NCBI GenBank assembly: GCA_039198225.1
Contig: JBCCTQ010000001.1
Location: forward strand, 62,001 to 126,000
DNA length: 64,000 nt
Origin: JASJAR01 sp039198225
GTDB lineage: Bacteria > Pseudomonadota > Alphaproteobacteria > Rhodobacterales > Rhodobacteraceae
Direction of reading: 5' to 3'
Shown: positions 24,389 through 32,639 of the stretch, in pieces
How the letters are laid out: each line of letters starts with the position of its first letter
Numbering within the stretch: the stretch's first letter is position 1
Made by a program: the position numbers and the translations under genes
Notes under the pieces: generated by a model
The model's input: only the letters and a program-made list of their open reading frames with translations
Databases searched by the model: none
Told to the model about the DNA's origin: nothing

Positions 24389-26149
24389 ATGTCTGAGCCA
24401 TTTGAGGGCTTCTCGCGCGCCCAGCAGGAATATCTTGCCGACATTGTGATGCGTCTGAACCTTCATCGGGCGTTTGGTGGTGGGTCCGGTTCTGCGGCGG
24501 AGGCAGCGCCACAAGAGAGTGTTTACGGCATTCCCATTGAAGATCTTTGCAAAGAGGAGGTCGCCAAGCACAACCTCCATCCGCTCGACATTTGGCGAAG
24601 CCTGGAGCGGTGGACGGCCGAGGACAAAATCGCCGAAGGGCTCGACCAGTTTCTCCTCCGCCATCTCGGGTTCTTCAACGTTACGCCAAATTCGCCGGGT
24701 TACATGATGCGGCTCCGGGCGCCGGCCTGCGTGCTTCGGGCCGACCAGATGGAAGTGCTCGCCGACTGCGCCGACGAATTTGCCGGCGGCTATTCCCATG
24801 TGACGACGCGGGGCAGCCTACAACTCCGCGAAATCAAACCGAAATCCGTGATCGATATGATCCAGCGGATGGAGACGGTCAGTCTGACGTCCCAAGGAAC
24901 CGGGGCGGATTCTGCACGAAACATCACCGTGACACCGAGCGCGGGCTTCGATGTGGACGAACTTCTCGACATGACGCCCCAAGCCAAGCGCCTCTCGACG
25001 CGGATACTCCGAACGCGTGAGCTCCAGGGTATCCCACGGAAGTTCAATATTTCTTTCGACAATGCCGGACGGCTGTCCTGCCTATCGGACACGAACGATA
25101 TCGGGTTCCTCGCCGTTATCGTCGAAGGGAATGACAAGGGCGTTGAACCTGGCCTTTGGTGCCGGATCGCCCTGGGAGGGATCACGGGCCACAAGGATTT
25201 TGCGCGCGATACGGGTCTTCTTTGCCGACCTGACGAAACGGTGGACGTGGCCGAAGCCATGCTCCGCGTTTTCGTCGAACACGGTGACCGCACCAACCGG
25301 AAAAAGGCACGGCTCAAATACCTTCTCGAGAAGGAAGGGGTCGATTGGTTTCTCGACCGGAGCCAAGACAAGCTGGACGAATTTGGTTCGGGCGTGAAGC
25401 TGACGCGGCTCGACCGCGCGTTCGACCTGCCCCGTGCGCCGATTGACCGGCAGGGCCATATCGGGGTTCATCCGCAGAAGCAGTTTGGCCTCCATTACAT
25501 TGGTGTTGCCCTCGAACTCGGAAAGCTGACAACCGAGCAAATGCGTGTTTTAGCCGATGTGGCGAGAACCCATGGCGATGGCGAGATCCGCCTCACCGTC
25601 TGGCAAAACCCAATCATCCCATTTATCCCGGACGCCGAGATTGAAGTAGCGGCTGCTAAAATCGAGGCAGCGGGCATGTTTACCCGGGCCTCTGCCTTCG
25701 CGGCGGGGGCGGTGGCCTGCACCGGAAAATGGGGCTGTAAATTCGCCGCCGCCTACACAAAGCACGATGCATTGACGCTGGTCCGTCACCTCGAGGCCCG
25801 GTTCACCGTAGACAGCCCAATCAATATTCACCTCACCGGCTGCGCCAATTCCTGCGCCCAGCATTACATCGGAGATATCGGCCTGGTAGGCGCCGCCGCC
25901 CCGGGCGGTGGAGAGGGGTATAACATCGTCATCGGCGGCGGGTCCGACCAGGACCAAGGCCTGGCCCGCCCCCTGGTTGGGCCCGTCGCGGCAGATGAGA
26001 TCCACGGGATCGTGGAGCATGTGGTCGGCTGCTATCTTGCTCGCCGCGAGACCGGAGAAACGTTCCTCGAATTCTCCCGTCGCCAAAGCGACAGCGATCT
26101 ATTGTCACTCCTTCCCAGCAATCACCGCGAAACCGAAGAGGCTGCCTAA
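24389..26149 (+). CDS. nirA: Siroheme-[4Fe-4S] nitrite/sulfite reductase
   Basis: A 586-residue NirA/CysI-family enzyme that carries out a six-electron reduction at a siroheme. The cluster/siroheme cysteines follow the CX5C...CX3C pattern at about Cys444, Cys450, Cys485 and Cys489 (CTGKWGC and TGCANSC). Two ferredoxin-reductase-like half domains with repeated siroheme-binding motifs (SHVTTRGSLQLREI, GIHP-like VHPQKQFGLHYIG) are present. Its place at the head of the nitrate-assimilation genes makes nitrite the likely substrate. The next gene is a diflavin reductase, which would make NADPH the electron source. Start ATG 24389 is preceded by AAGGGA. Confidence 0.87.
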   Translation: MSEPFEGFSRAQQEYLADIVMRLNLHRAFGGGSGSAAEAAPQESVYGIPIEDLCKEEVAKHNLHPLDIWRSLERWTAEDKIAEGLDQFLLRHLGFFNVTPNSPGYMMRLRAPACVLRADQMEVLADCADEFAGGYSHVTTRGSLQLREIKPKSVIDMIQRMETVSLTSQGTGADSARNITVTPSAGFDVDELLDMTPQAKRLSTRILRTRELQGIPRKFNISFDNAGRLSCLSDTNDIGFLAVIVEGNDKGVEPGLWCRIALGGITGHKDFARDTGLLCRPDETVDVAEAMLRVFVEHGDRTNRKKARLKYLLEKEGVDWFLDRSQDKLDEFGSGVKLTRLDRAFDLPRAPIDRQGHIGVHPQKQFGLHYIGVALELGKLTTEQMRVLADVARTHGDGEIRLTVWQNPIIPFIPDAEIEVAAAKIEAAGMFTRASAFAAGAVACTGKWGCKFAAAYTKHDALTLVRHLEARFTVDSPINIHLTGCANSCAQHYIGDIGLVGAAAPGGGEGYNIVIGGGSDQDQGLARPLVGPVAADEIHGIVEHVVGCYLARRETGETFLEFSRRQSDSDLLSLLPSNHRETEEAA

Positions 26150-27903
26150 TGAACGATGCATCCCCGCTCATCGCGAAAACCATCGAAGCGGCCATAAAGG
26201 CCCAGAGCCCGCAAATCGAACTTGTGCCAGAAGACGCGCCGTTCGACCCGGCCCAGCGGCAATGGCTGAATGGACTTTTGACCGGGCTCTCGGCGATTGC
26301 GGCCTCCGCCGCAGGCGGCGCAGAGGCCGATGTCGCACTCGCGCCCATGAACGTCCTTTACGGCTCGCAATCAGGCAATTGCGAAGCGTTGTCGAAAGAT
26401 CTCCGGAAACATGCCGCGACCCAAGGCTTCGAAGCGGGCGTGGCGGTGCTTGACGATGTCACTCCGGCCGATCTTGCGGGCATGAGCCATGTGACCATCG
26501 TTGTATCAACCTTCGGCGAGGGTGAACCGCCTGATAATGCATCCAAATTCTACGCCGCACTTATGGCTGAAGATTGTGCGCCGCTCCCAACGAGCCTGAA
26601 TTACGCCGTCTGCGGCCTGGGCGACACGAGCTATGCCGATTTTAACAAATGCGCTGAGGACATCGACGCGCGGCTCGCGGACCTTGGCGCGACGCGGGTG
26701 GCTGACCTTGCGAAATGCGACGTCGATTTCGACGATGACTACGCGGGCTGGAGATCGTCTGTCTTTGCGTCCGAGCCATTCCAGTCGGCCAGTGCCGGCG
26801 CATCTGCCGCGCCCGTGATCGACGCCGAACCGGCGCCGGCTTATGACAAAAACCGCCCTTTTATGGCCTCCCTTATTGCCGCCGAACGCTTGAGCGGCGA
26901 GGGCTCTGCCAAATGCGTCAATCACATCGAGATTTCACTGGCTGGTGGCGGTGCAGACCTCGAATACAAGGCCGGCGATGCGCTGGGCGTTTGGCCCACC
27001 AACTGCCCGGAAGAGGTCAATGCGCTTCTTTTAGCCGCCGGTCTGACCGGCAAAGAGACGGTAGATTTGAAAACGGGTCCCGCACCGCTGCGAGCAGCGC
27101 TGTCGACCCGGCTCGATATCGTCACCGTCACGCCCAAAGCCCTTGAGATCTTCGCCATCGAAGAGGCTCCTGACGGAGCTCAGATCTTCGATCTCATTTC
27201 GACCATCGGCCCGGTCGAGGCCCAGGCTTTGGCCGATGCGCTCCGTCCACTTCAGCCCAGGCTTTACTCGATTTCGTCGAGCCCCAATGCCCATCCAGGC
27301 GAAGTGCATCTCACAGTGGGCGAAGTGCACTACGGGCTAAATGGCCGGGCGTGCAAAGGCGTGGCTTCGACCCATCTCGGCGAACGTTTGGCGGCGGGCG
27401 CCATGGTAGGCGTTTATGTGCAGAAATCGGCCCATTTCCACTTGCCCAGTGATGACGACAAGCCGATCATCATGGTCGGACCCGGCACCGGCATCGCGCC
27501 GTTCCGGGCCTTTCTCGAAGAGCGCAGAGCCCGCGCCGCGAAGGGTAAAAACTGGCTCTTCTTTGGCGACCAGCACGTGGCGGAGGATTACCTTTACAAA
27601 TCTGAGATCGAAGCCTGGCGGGAAGAAGGTTTGATCAATGAACTTTCCCTCGCTTGGTCGCGCGACGGTGATCAGAAGGTCTATGTCCAGACCCTTCTCG
27701 AAGCCCGGGGCAAAGAGATTTTCCACTGGTTTGAAAACGGGGCAGCCTTCTACATTTGTGGTGACGCGTCCCGGATGGCGGTTGACGTAGAGGCCTCGCT
27801 TTTGCGGATCATCGCCGATGGGCTTGGGGCCGACGAGCAAGCCGCCCGAACGTATCTCGACGCTATGGCCGCCGATCACCGCTACCAACGGGACGTCTAT
27901 TGA
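26149..27903 (+). CDS. CysJ-like diflavin NADPH reductase partnering the siroheme reductase
   Basis: A 584-residue flavoprotein. After about 60 residues comes a flavodoxin domain (VLYGSQSGNCEALS, about residue 65), then an FAD domain with RLYSISSSP and an NADPH domain with MVGPGTGIAPFRAF, ending in the aromatic C-terminus YQRDVY. This is the architecture of sulfite reductase flavoprotein CysJ. It overlaps nirA by one base (TAATG), so the two are made together and probably form an NADPH-nitrite reductase replacing NirBD. A terminator follows 38 bases after the stop. Confidence 0.87.
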   Translation: MNDASPLIAKTIEAAIKAQSPQIELVPEDAPFDPAQRQWLNGLLTGLSAIAASAAGGAEADVALAPMNVLYGSQSGNCEALSKDLRKHAATQGFEAGVAVLDDVTPADLAGMSHVTIVVSTFGEGEPPDNASKFYAALMAEDCAPLPTSLNYAVCGLGDTSYADFNKCAEDIDARLADLGATRVADLAKCDVDFDDDYAGWRSSVFASEPFQSASAGASAAPVIDAEPAPAYDKNRPFMASLIAAERLSGEGSAKCVNHIEISLAGGGADLEYKAGDALGVWPTNCPEEVNALLLAAGLTGKETVDLKTGPAPLRAALSTRLDIVTVTPKALEIFAIEEAPDGAQIFDLISTIGPVEAQALADALRPLQPRLYSISSSPNAHPGEVHLTVGEVHYGLNGRACKGVASTHLGERLAAGAMVGVYVQKSAHFHLPSDDDKPIIMVGPGTGIAPFRAFLEERRARAAKGKNWLFFGDQHVAEDYLYKSEIEAWREEGLINELSLAWSRDGDQKVYVQTLLEARGKEIFHWFENGAAFYICGDASRMAVDVEASLLRIIADGLGADEQAARTYLDAMAADHRYQRDVY

Positions 27904-27940
27904 TGGTGAAGGCCGATCCGCAATGGCTTTGCCTGTTCTG

Positions 27941-27961
27941 AGGCGTATGCGCCTGTTTTTT
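27941..27961 (+). terminator. Intrinsic terminator after the nirA-reductase pair
   Basis: AGGCG-TATG-CGCCT followed by G and six T residues. The stem is five pairs with a four-base loop. It separates the nitrite-reductase pair from nasT. Confidence 0.65.
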
Positions 27962-28050
27962 CACCACTTGCGGACCTTCCACCGGAATCGAGCCCCCGAA
28001 GATCGCCAACACTTTGCATCCCGCCCCATGGGTCTGTCTGCCATATCCAA

Positions 28051-28659
28051 GTGACACAGCCAGTAGTAAGCCACGTGACTTCACAGCTTTCGATCATCGT
28101 CGTCGAAGCGGACCGGGACCGGGCACACCAGATCGTCGATTCGCTCAAGACGGCCGGGTATGACCGGATCCAGGTTATTTCCGAAGCGTCGAGCCTTGCG
28201 CGTCAGATATCTGCCTTCCAGCCAGACATGGTGCTGATCGACATGACCCATCCGTCCCGCGACATGCTGGAAGAGATGGCACTTGCCTCGGGCCCGCTCG
28301 ACCGACCGGTGGCGATGTTTGTTGATCAATCCGACGACGCGCTGACGGGGGCAGCGATTGAGGCGGGGGTCTCGGCCTATGTGGTCGATGGGATGCGGCC
28401 CGACCGGGTCAAACCGGTCCTCGATGCCGCCATCGCGCGGTTTCGCATGTTTGAAAGGATGCGGAAGGAACTCGCCGAGACCAAACGCGCCCTTGAAGAG
28501 CGCAAAATCATCGACCGCGCCAAAGGGCTCGTCATGAAAGCAAGGGGCGTCGACGAAGACGAAGCCTATGCGCTTCTTCGAAAGACCGCGATGGATCAGG
28601 GCAAGCGCCTTGCGGATGTGGCCGAAGCTCTCGTTTCCTCGGCGGGGCTTCTTTCTTGA
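28051..28659 (+). CDS. nasT: NasT-type ANTAR antiterminator
   Basis: A 202-residue RNA-binding response-regulator-like protein. The N-terminal pseudo-receiver domain keeps an acidic pair and the phospho-acceptor-like Asp in VLIDMTH. A linker helix leads to a C-terminal ANTAR domain (KIIDRAKGLVMKARG...EAYALLRKTAM). In the known NasS-NasT system NasT binds paired hexaloop hairpins in nas leaders and prevents terminator formation. Start GTG 28051; GTG 28075 is an alternative that would begin MTSQLSIIVV. It overlaps the next start as TTGA. Confidence 0.88.
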   Translation: MTQPVVSHVTSQLSIIVVEADRDRAHQIVDSLKTAGYDRIQVISEASSLARQISAFQPDMVLIDMTHPSRDMLEEMALASGPLDRPVAMFVDQSDDALTGAAIEAGVSAYVVDGMRPDRVKPVLDAAIARFRMFERMRKELAETKRALEERKIIDRAKGLVMKARGVDEDEAYALLRKTAMDQGKRLADVAEALVSSAGLLS

Positions 28660-29831
28660 GGCTCGAAGAACTCAAAATCGGCTTCATGCCCTTGGTCGAT
28701 GCAGCGCCCCTCATCGTCGCGGCCGAGATGGGATTTGCCGAAGAGGAGGGCCTCTCGCTCGTCCTGGAGGCCGCCCCGTCCTGGTCGGCCCTCCGCGACA
28801 GGCTGTGTTTCGGCCAACTCGATGCGGCCCATATGCTGTCGCCCGTCCCCGTTGCCGGAGCTTTGGGTCTTGGCGGCGGCGGGGCAAAGCTCGACGCGTT
28901 GGCGGTTCTATCGGTCAATGGGAACGTTATTGGGGTCAGCCGCGCGGTCGCGAAACGGATGAAGGACCGAGGCCACGACTTTGGCTTTGACGATGCGATT
29001 GCGGCCGGAAAAGCGCTGATTGGTTCTATGGACGGACCGCTTCGCGTGGGGGTGCCCTTCCCGTTTTCGATGCATGCCGAGCTGGTTTACTACTGGCTTT
29101 CGGCCTTGGGGCTTCCGGCCCCGCAAAACCTCCATGTCCGGACCGTACCGCCGCCTTTGATGGCCGACGCGATCAAAGCTGGAGAGATTGACGCCTTCTG
29201 CGTGGGCGAACCATGGGGATCGCGCTCCGTCGAAACAGGTTTCGGAGAGCTTCTTTTGCCCGGTACGGCGATCTGGTCATTTGCCCCAGAAAAGGTTTTG
29301 GCGGTCCGGTCTGATTGGGCAAGTGCCGAGCAGGCGCTTGGCGCAAAATTGATCCGTGCGGTCTGGCGGGCAGCGCGGTGGCTCAATCCAGCTTCGTCTC
29401 GGAGCCTTGTGAGCGAATTGATGAGCCGCGACAGGTTCTTGGGCGTGCCCGCCGATCTAATCGACCGGGCCCTTCGAGGTCGGTTCATGATAAACGGCAG
29501 CGGCGATGGACGTGCGAGCGAGGGGTTCGTCGAGTTTTTCGCCGGGGCTGCGGGTTTTCCCTGGCGGAGCCAGGCCGAATGGATCGGCACGCGCCTGGCT
29601 GCGCGTACCGGACTTGATCGCGACGCCTCGGTGGATGCGTCGCGGAAGACTTTTCGGTCGGATCTCTTCCGCGCGGCTTTGGCGGGCGTCGCTCCCGATC
29701 TGCCCTCTGCCTCAGTCAAACTCGAAGGCGCAATAGACACACCCACGGCCGTCGGCTCGCTTGGAGGACGTCTGACCCTGCCGCGGGATAGCTTCTTTGA
29801 TGGGCGTATTTTTGAACCCCTAGACTCCTAG
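28656..29831 (+). CDS. nasS: NasS-type nitrate/nitrite sensor (NrtA-like, cytoplasmic)
   Basis: A 391-residue protein of the CmpA/NrtA periplasmic-binding-protein fold with no signal peptide, as expected for NasS, which sequesters NasT until nitrate or nitrite binds. It starts RLEELKIGFMPLVDAAPLIVAAEMG and carries the family region HAELVYYWLSALGLPAP and CVGEPWGS. The TTG start at 28656 overlaps the nasT stop (TTGA), so the two proteins are translationally coupled, which suits a stoichiometric inhibitor pair. Confidence 0.87.
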   Translation: MRLEELKIGFMPLVDAAPLIVAAEMGFAEEEGLSLVLEAAPSWSALRDRLCFGQLDAAHMLSPVPVAGALGLGGGGAKLDALAVLSVNGNVIGVSRAVAKRMKDRGHDFGFDDAIAAGKALIGSMDGPLRVGVPFPFSMHAELVYYWLSALGLPAPQNLHVRTVPPPLMADAIKAGEIDAFCVGEPWGSRSVETGFGELLLPGTAIWSFAPEKVLAVRSDWASAEQALGAKLIRAVWRAARWLNPASSRSLVSELMSRDRFLGVPADLIDRALRGRFMINGSGDGRASEGFVEFFAGAAGFPWRSQAEWIGTRLAARTGLDRDASVDASRKTFRSDLFRAALAGVAPDLPSASVKLEGAIDTPTAVGSLGGRLTLPRDSFFDGRIFEPLDS

Positions 29832-29940
29832 CGTCGAAAAATTGGGCAATTCAAGGAAACGCCGCCGTGAAACACAAAGAATGGAGTTAAATTCGAAGAA
29901 ATTTCTCGCGCATTTGAAATTAGGATGGCACACCGGGCGC

Positions 29941-29981
29941 GAGCAACGATGCTCCTCCAGTTATTGCCCGAAGGATCGGGC
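29941..29981 (+). ncRNA. ANTAR-target leader: two hexaloop hairpins before nrtA
   Basis: Two hairpins lie in the 261-base leader of nrtA: GAGC-AACGAT-GCTC (29941-29954) and GCCCG-AAGGAT-CGGGC (29966-29981). They are separated by 11 bases. Both six-base loops have A at position 1 and G at position 4, the defining feature of ANTAR-protein RNA targets. An intrinsic terminator follows before the nrtA start. With nasT and nasS immediately upstream, this is very probably the NasT antitermination site. Confidence 0.75.
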
Positions 29982-29993
29982 TCCCATAAAGCG

Positions 29994-30050
29994 AAGCCGC
30001 TTCAGGCCTGTCTTGCAGAAAAGCGCGACAGAGCCCGAGACGGCTTTTTT
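29994..30050 (+). terminator. NasT-controlled intrinsic terminator in the nrtA leader
   Basis: AAGCCG (29994-29999) pairs with CGGCTT (30041-30046) and is followed by a T-rich stretch (TTTTTTGTTTTG). An inner stem GGCCTGTC / GACAGaGCC (30005-30012 with 30027-30035) lies between the arms. A smaller alternative is AGCC-CGAGAC-GGCT on the same T-run. It ends about 43 bases before the nrtA ATG and would stop transcription of the transporter and nitrate reductase genes unless NasT intervenes. Confidence 0.7.
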
Positions 30051-30092
30051 GTTTTGTGCGCCCGGTGCGCAGCTTCAGGAAAGGACATACGC

Positions 30093-31463
30093 ATGATCGC
30101 CAGGAGATCCCTCGCAATTGCGGCGGCAGCTCTTTTTGCCGCGCCTGCATGGGCGCAAATGCTCGACCTAGAAAAGGACGAACTGACATTCGGGTTTATC
30201 AAGCTCACCGATATGGCGCCGCTCGCTGTTGCGTATGAGAATGGCTACTTTCTCGACGAAGGCCTTTTCGTCACTCTCGAAGCCCAGGCGAACTGGAAAG
30301 TGTTGCTTGACGGGGTGATCGACGGCACGCTTGACGGAGCTCATATGCTGGCTGGTCAGCCTTTGGCAGCGACCATCGGGTTCGGCACGGAAGCCCATAT
30401 AATCACACCATTTTCTATGGATCTAAACGGCAACGGCATCACGGTCTCGAATGAGATCTGGGACCTGATGCGGCCAAACATTCCGTCGATGGATGATGGG
30501 CGGCCGCAGCACCCGATCAGTGCTGAAGCATTGAAGCCTGTTGTCGAAGACTTCCAAGCACGCGGCGAACATTTCAATATGGGAATGGTTTTCCCGGTCT
30601 CGACGCACAATTACGAATTGCGGTATTGGCTGGCTGCCGGCGGCCTTGAGCCCGGATATTACAGCCCGGAAAACATCTCCGGCCAAATTGGTGCCGATGT
30701 ATTCCTTTCGGTGACGCCGCCCCCGCAAATGCCCGCCACGCTCGAAGCGGGGACAATCCACGGCTATTGCGTCGGCGAGCCTTGGAATCAGCAGGCGGTT
30801 TTCAAAGGGATCGGTGTGCCGGTCATTACCGATTACCAGCTTTGGAAGAATAATCCTGAGAAGGTTTTCGGCATTACCAAAGAATTCGCCGAGGAAAATC
30901 CAAACACAACCAAAGCCGTTGTCAAAGCACTCATCCGCGCGGCGATCTGGCTGGATGAAAACGAAAACGCCAACCGTCCTGACGCTGTCGAGATTCTCAG
31001 CCGCCCCGAATATGTGGGCGCCGATTACGAGGTGATCGCCAATTCGATGACCGGATTTTTCGAATTCGAAAAAGGCGACAAGCGCGATATTCCGGATTTC
31101 AACGTGTTCTTCCGGTACAATGCGACCTATCCCTACTATTCGGATGCGATTTGGTATCTAAGCCAAATGCGCCGTTGGGGTCAGATCGCCGAATTCAAAT
31201 CGGATGAGTGGTATATCCAAACAGCGAAATCGGTCTACCGGCCGGACATTTACCTCGAAGCTGCGCGGCTTTTGGTTGATGAAGGTCTTGCCAATGAGGA
31301 AGACTTTCCGTGGGACAGCGACGGGTTCAAAGACCCGACCCCGGCCGCCGATATCATTGACGGCATTCCCTATGACGGCCGCGCTCCCAACGCCTATATC
31401 GACAGCCTGCCCATCGGTCTGAAATCCGAGCAGATTGTCGTCGGCAACGAAGTCCAGGGCTAA
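30093..31463 (+). CDS. nrtA: Nitrate ABC transporter substrate-binding protein
   Basis: A 456-residue periplasmic protein of the NrtA/CmpA family with an N-terminal signal peptide (MIARRSLAIAAAALFAAPAWAQ). Family stretches include FIKLTDMAPLAVAYENGYF, HAMLAGQPLAA-like HMLAGQPLAA, VFPVSTHNYELRYWLAAGG and YCVGEPWNQQ. The ATG at 30093 follows AGGAAAGGA; the longer ORF from 29925 runs through the leader RNA and is rejected. It is the first gene after the NasT-controlled terminator. A GC-rich hairpin lies between it and nrtB. Confidence 0.93.
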   Translation: MIARRSLAIAAAALFAAPAWAQMLDLEKDELTFGFIKLTDMAPLAVAYENGYFLDEGLFVTLEAQANWKVLLDGVIDGTLDGAHMLAGQPLAATIGFGTEAHIITPFSMDLNGNGITVSNEIWDLMRPNIPSMDDGRPQHPISAEALKPVVEDFQARGEHFNMGMVFPVSTHNYELRYWLAAGGLEPGYYSPENISGQIGADVFLSVTPPPQMPATLEAGTIHGYCVGEPWNQQAVFKGIGVPVITDYQLWKNNPEKVFGITKEFAEENPNTTKAVVKALIRAAIWLDENENANRPDAVEILSRPEYVGADYEVIANSMTGFFEFEKGDKRDIPDFNVFFRYNATYPYYSDAIWYLSQMRRWGQIAEFKSDEWYIQTAKSVYRPDIYLEAARLLVDEGLANEEDFPWDSDGFKDPTPAADIIDGIPYDGRAPNAYIDSLPIGLKSEQIVVGNEVQG

Positions 31464-31473
31464 TCGAGCCTTC

Positions 31474-31501
31474 GACCGGGCCCCAAACCAGGGGCCCGGT
31501 C
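31474..31501 (+). other. Hairpin between nrtA and nrtB
   Basis: A perfect eleven-pair inverted repeat GACCGGGCCCC / GGGGCCCGGTC with loop AAACCA starts 10 bases after the nrtA stop. No T-run follows. It occupies the same position as the frcB-frcC hairpin. Confidence 0.65.
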
Positions 31502-31547
31502 CATTCCCCAGCGACATCTAGGCTAGCCAGAAACAGGACCTGTTCTC

Positions 31548-32639
31548 ATGACCGCCATTGATCCCAATTCGCTCGACGACCGCGTGGAAGCGAAGGAAGC
31601 GCGGAAGGAGCGTACTTTCACGCTGATCAACAAAGCCGACGCTTGGTTTCAGGTGCTTGGCCTTTCCTGGCTCACTCCTGTCTTGCGCGCGGCGGCCGGT
31701 GACAACCCCAAGGCCCAGGCCACTGAGATCTGGAAACTCCTCGGGGTGCCCCTTCTGGCAATCGCCGCGTTCCTCATGGTTTGGGGTACACTTGCGCCCC
31801 AGGTTCAGACGTCCCTCGGCGCCATTCCAGGCCCGCCACAGGTGTGGGAACAGGCGGTAAACCTCCACGAAGATGCCCGCTCCAAGGCCGCAAAGGAGGC
31901 GCAATTCTACGAGCGTCTTAACGAGCGCAACCAGCGCCTAATCGAGGCCGGACAGGCTGACCGGGTAAAGGAAATCGCCTACACCGGCGCGCCGAGCTAT
32001 TACGACCAAATCTGGACCTCGATCCTAACTGTGTTTTTTGGGTTTTTGATCGCAACAATTGTGGCGGTGCCCCTGGGCATTATGGCGGGCCTATCGCCTT
32101 ACGCCAACGCGGCCCTCAACCCGCTCATTCAGATCTTCAAACCGGTTTCGCCGCTCGCTTGGCTTCCCATCGTCACGATGGTCGTCTCGGCGACCTATGC
32201 CACCGATGGGGACGGCTGGTTTGCCAAGAGTTTTCTGAATTCGGCAATTACCGTCACGCTTTGCTCGCTCTGGCCGACCTTGATTAATACGGCCCTTGGG
32301 GTTTCGAGCATCGACAAAGACTTGGTGAATGTCTCCAAGGTGCTGAAAATGAGCACTTGGACGAAGATAACCAAGCTCGTGCTGCCATCGGCTTTGCCGC
32401 TCATCTTCACCGGTCTCCGCCTGTCCCTAGGCGTCGGTTGGATGGTCCTGATCGCGGCCGAAATGCTCGCCCAGAACCCGGGGCTCGGAAAGTTTGTCTG
32501 GGATGAGTTCCAGAATGGGTCGAGCCAATCGCTCGCTAAGATCATGGTGGCCGTTTTCACTATCGGCATCATCGGGTTCCTCCTCGACCGGCTGATGTAC
32601 GCGATCCAGTCCCTTTTCACCTTCACCAACCATCGGTGA
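31548..32639 (+). CDS. nrtB: Nitrate ABC transporter permease
   Basis: A 363-residue inner-membrane permease of the NrtB/SsuC family. It has a longer than usual hydrophilic N-terminus (about 60 residues) and a periplasmic segment between the first helix and the core. The coupling motif appears in VSKVLKMSTWTKITKLVLPSA. Its stop overlaps the GTG start of the ATPase gene (GTGA). It forms the membrane channel of the NrtABC importer. Confidence 0.92.
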   Translation: MTAIDPNSLDDRVEAKEARKERTFTLINKADAWFQVLGLSWLTPVLRAAAGDNPKAQATEIWKLLGVPLLAIAAFLMVWGTLAPQVQTSLGAIPGPPQVWEQAVNLHEDARSKAAKEAQFYERLNERNQRLIEAGQADRVKEIAYTGAPSYYDQIWTSILTVFFGFLIATIVAVPLGIMAGLSPYANAALNPLIQIFKPVSPLAWLPIVTMVVSATYATDGDGWFAKSFLNSAITVTLCSLWPTLINTALGVSSIDKDLVNVSKVLKMSTWTKITKLVLPSALPLIFTGLRLSLGVGWMVLIAAEMLAQNPGLGKFVWDEFQNGSSQSLAKIMVAVFTIGIIGFLLDRLMYAIQSLFTFTNHR

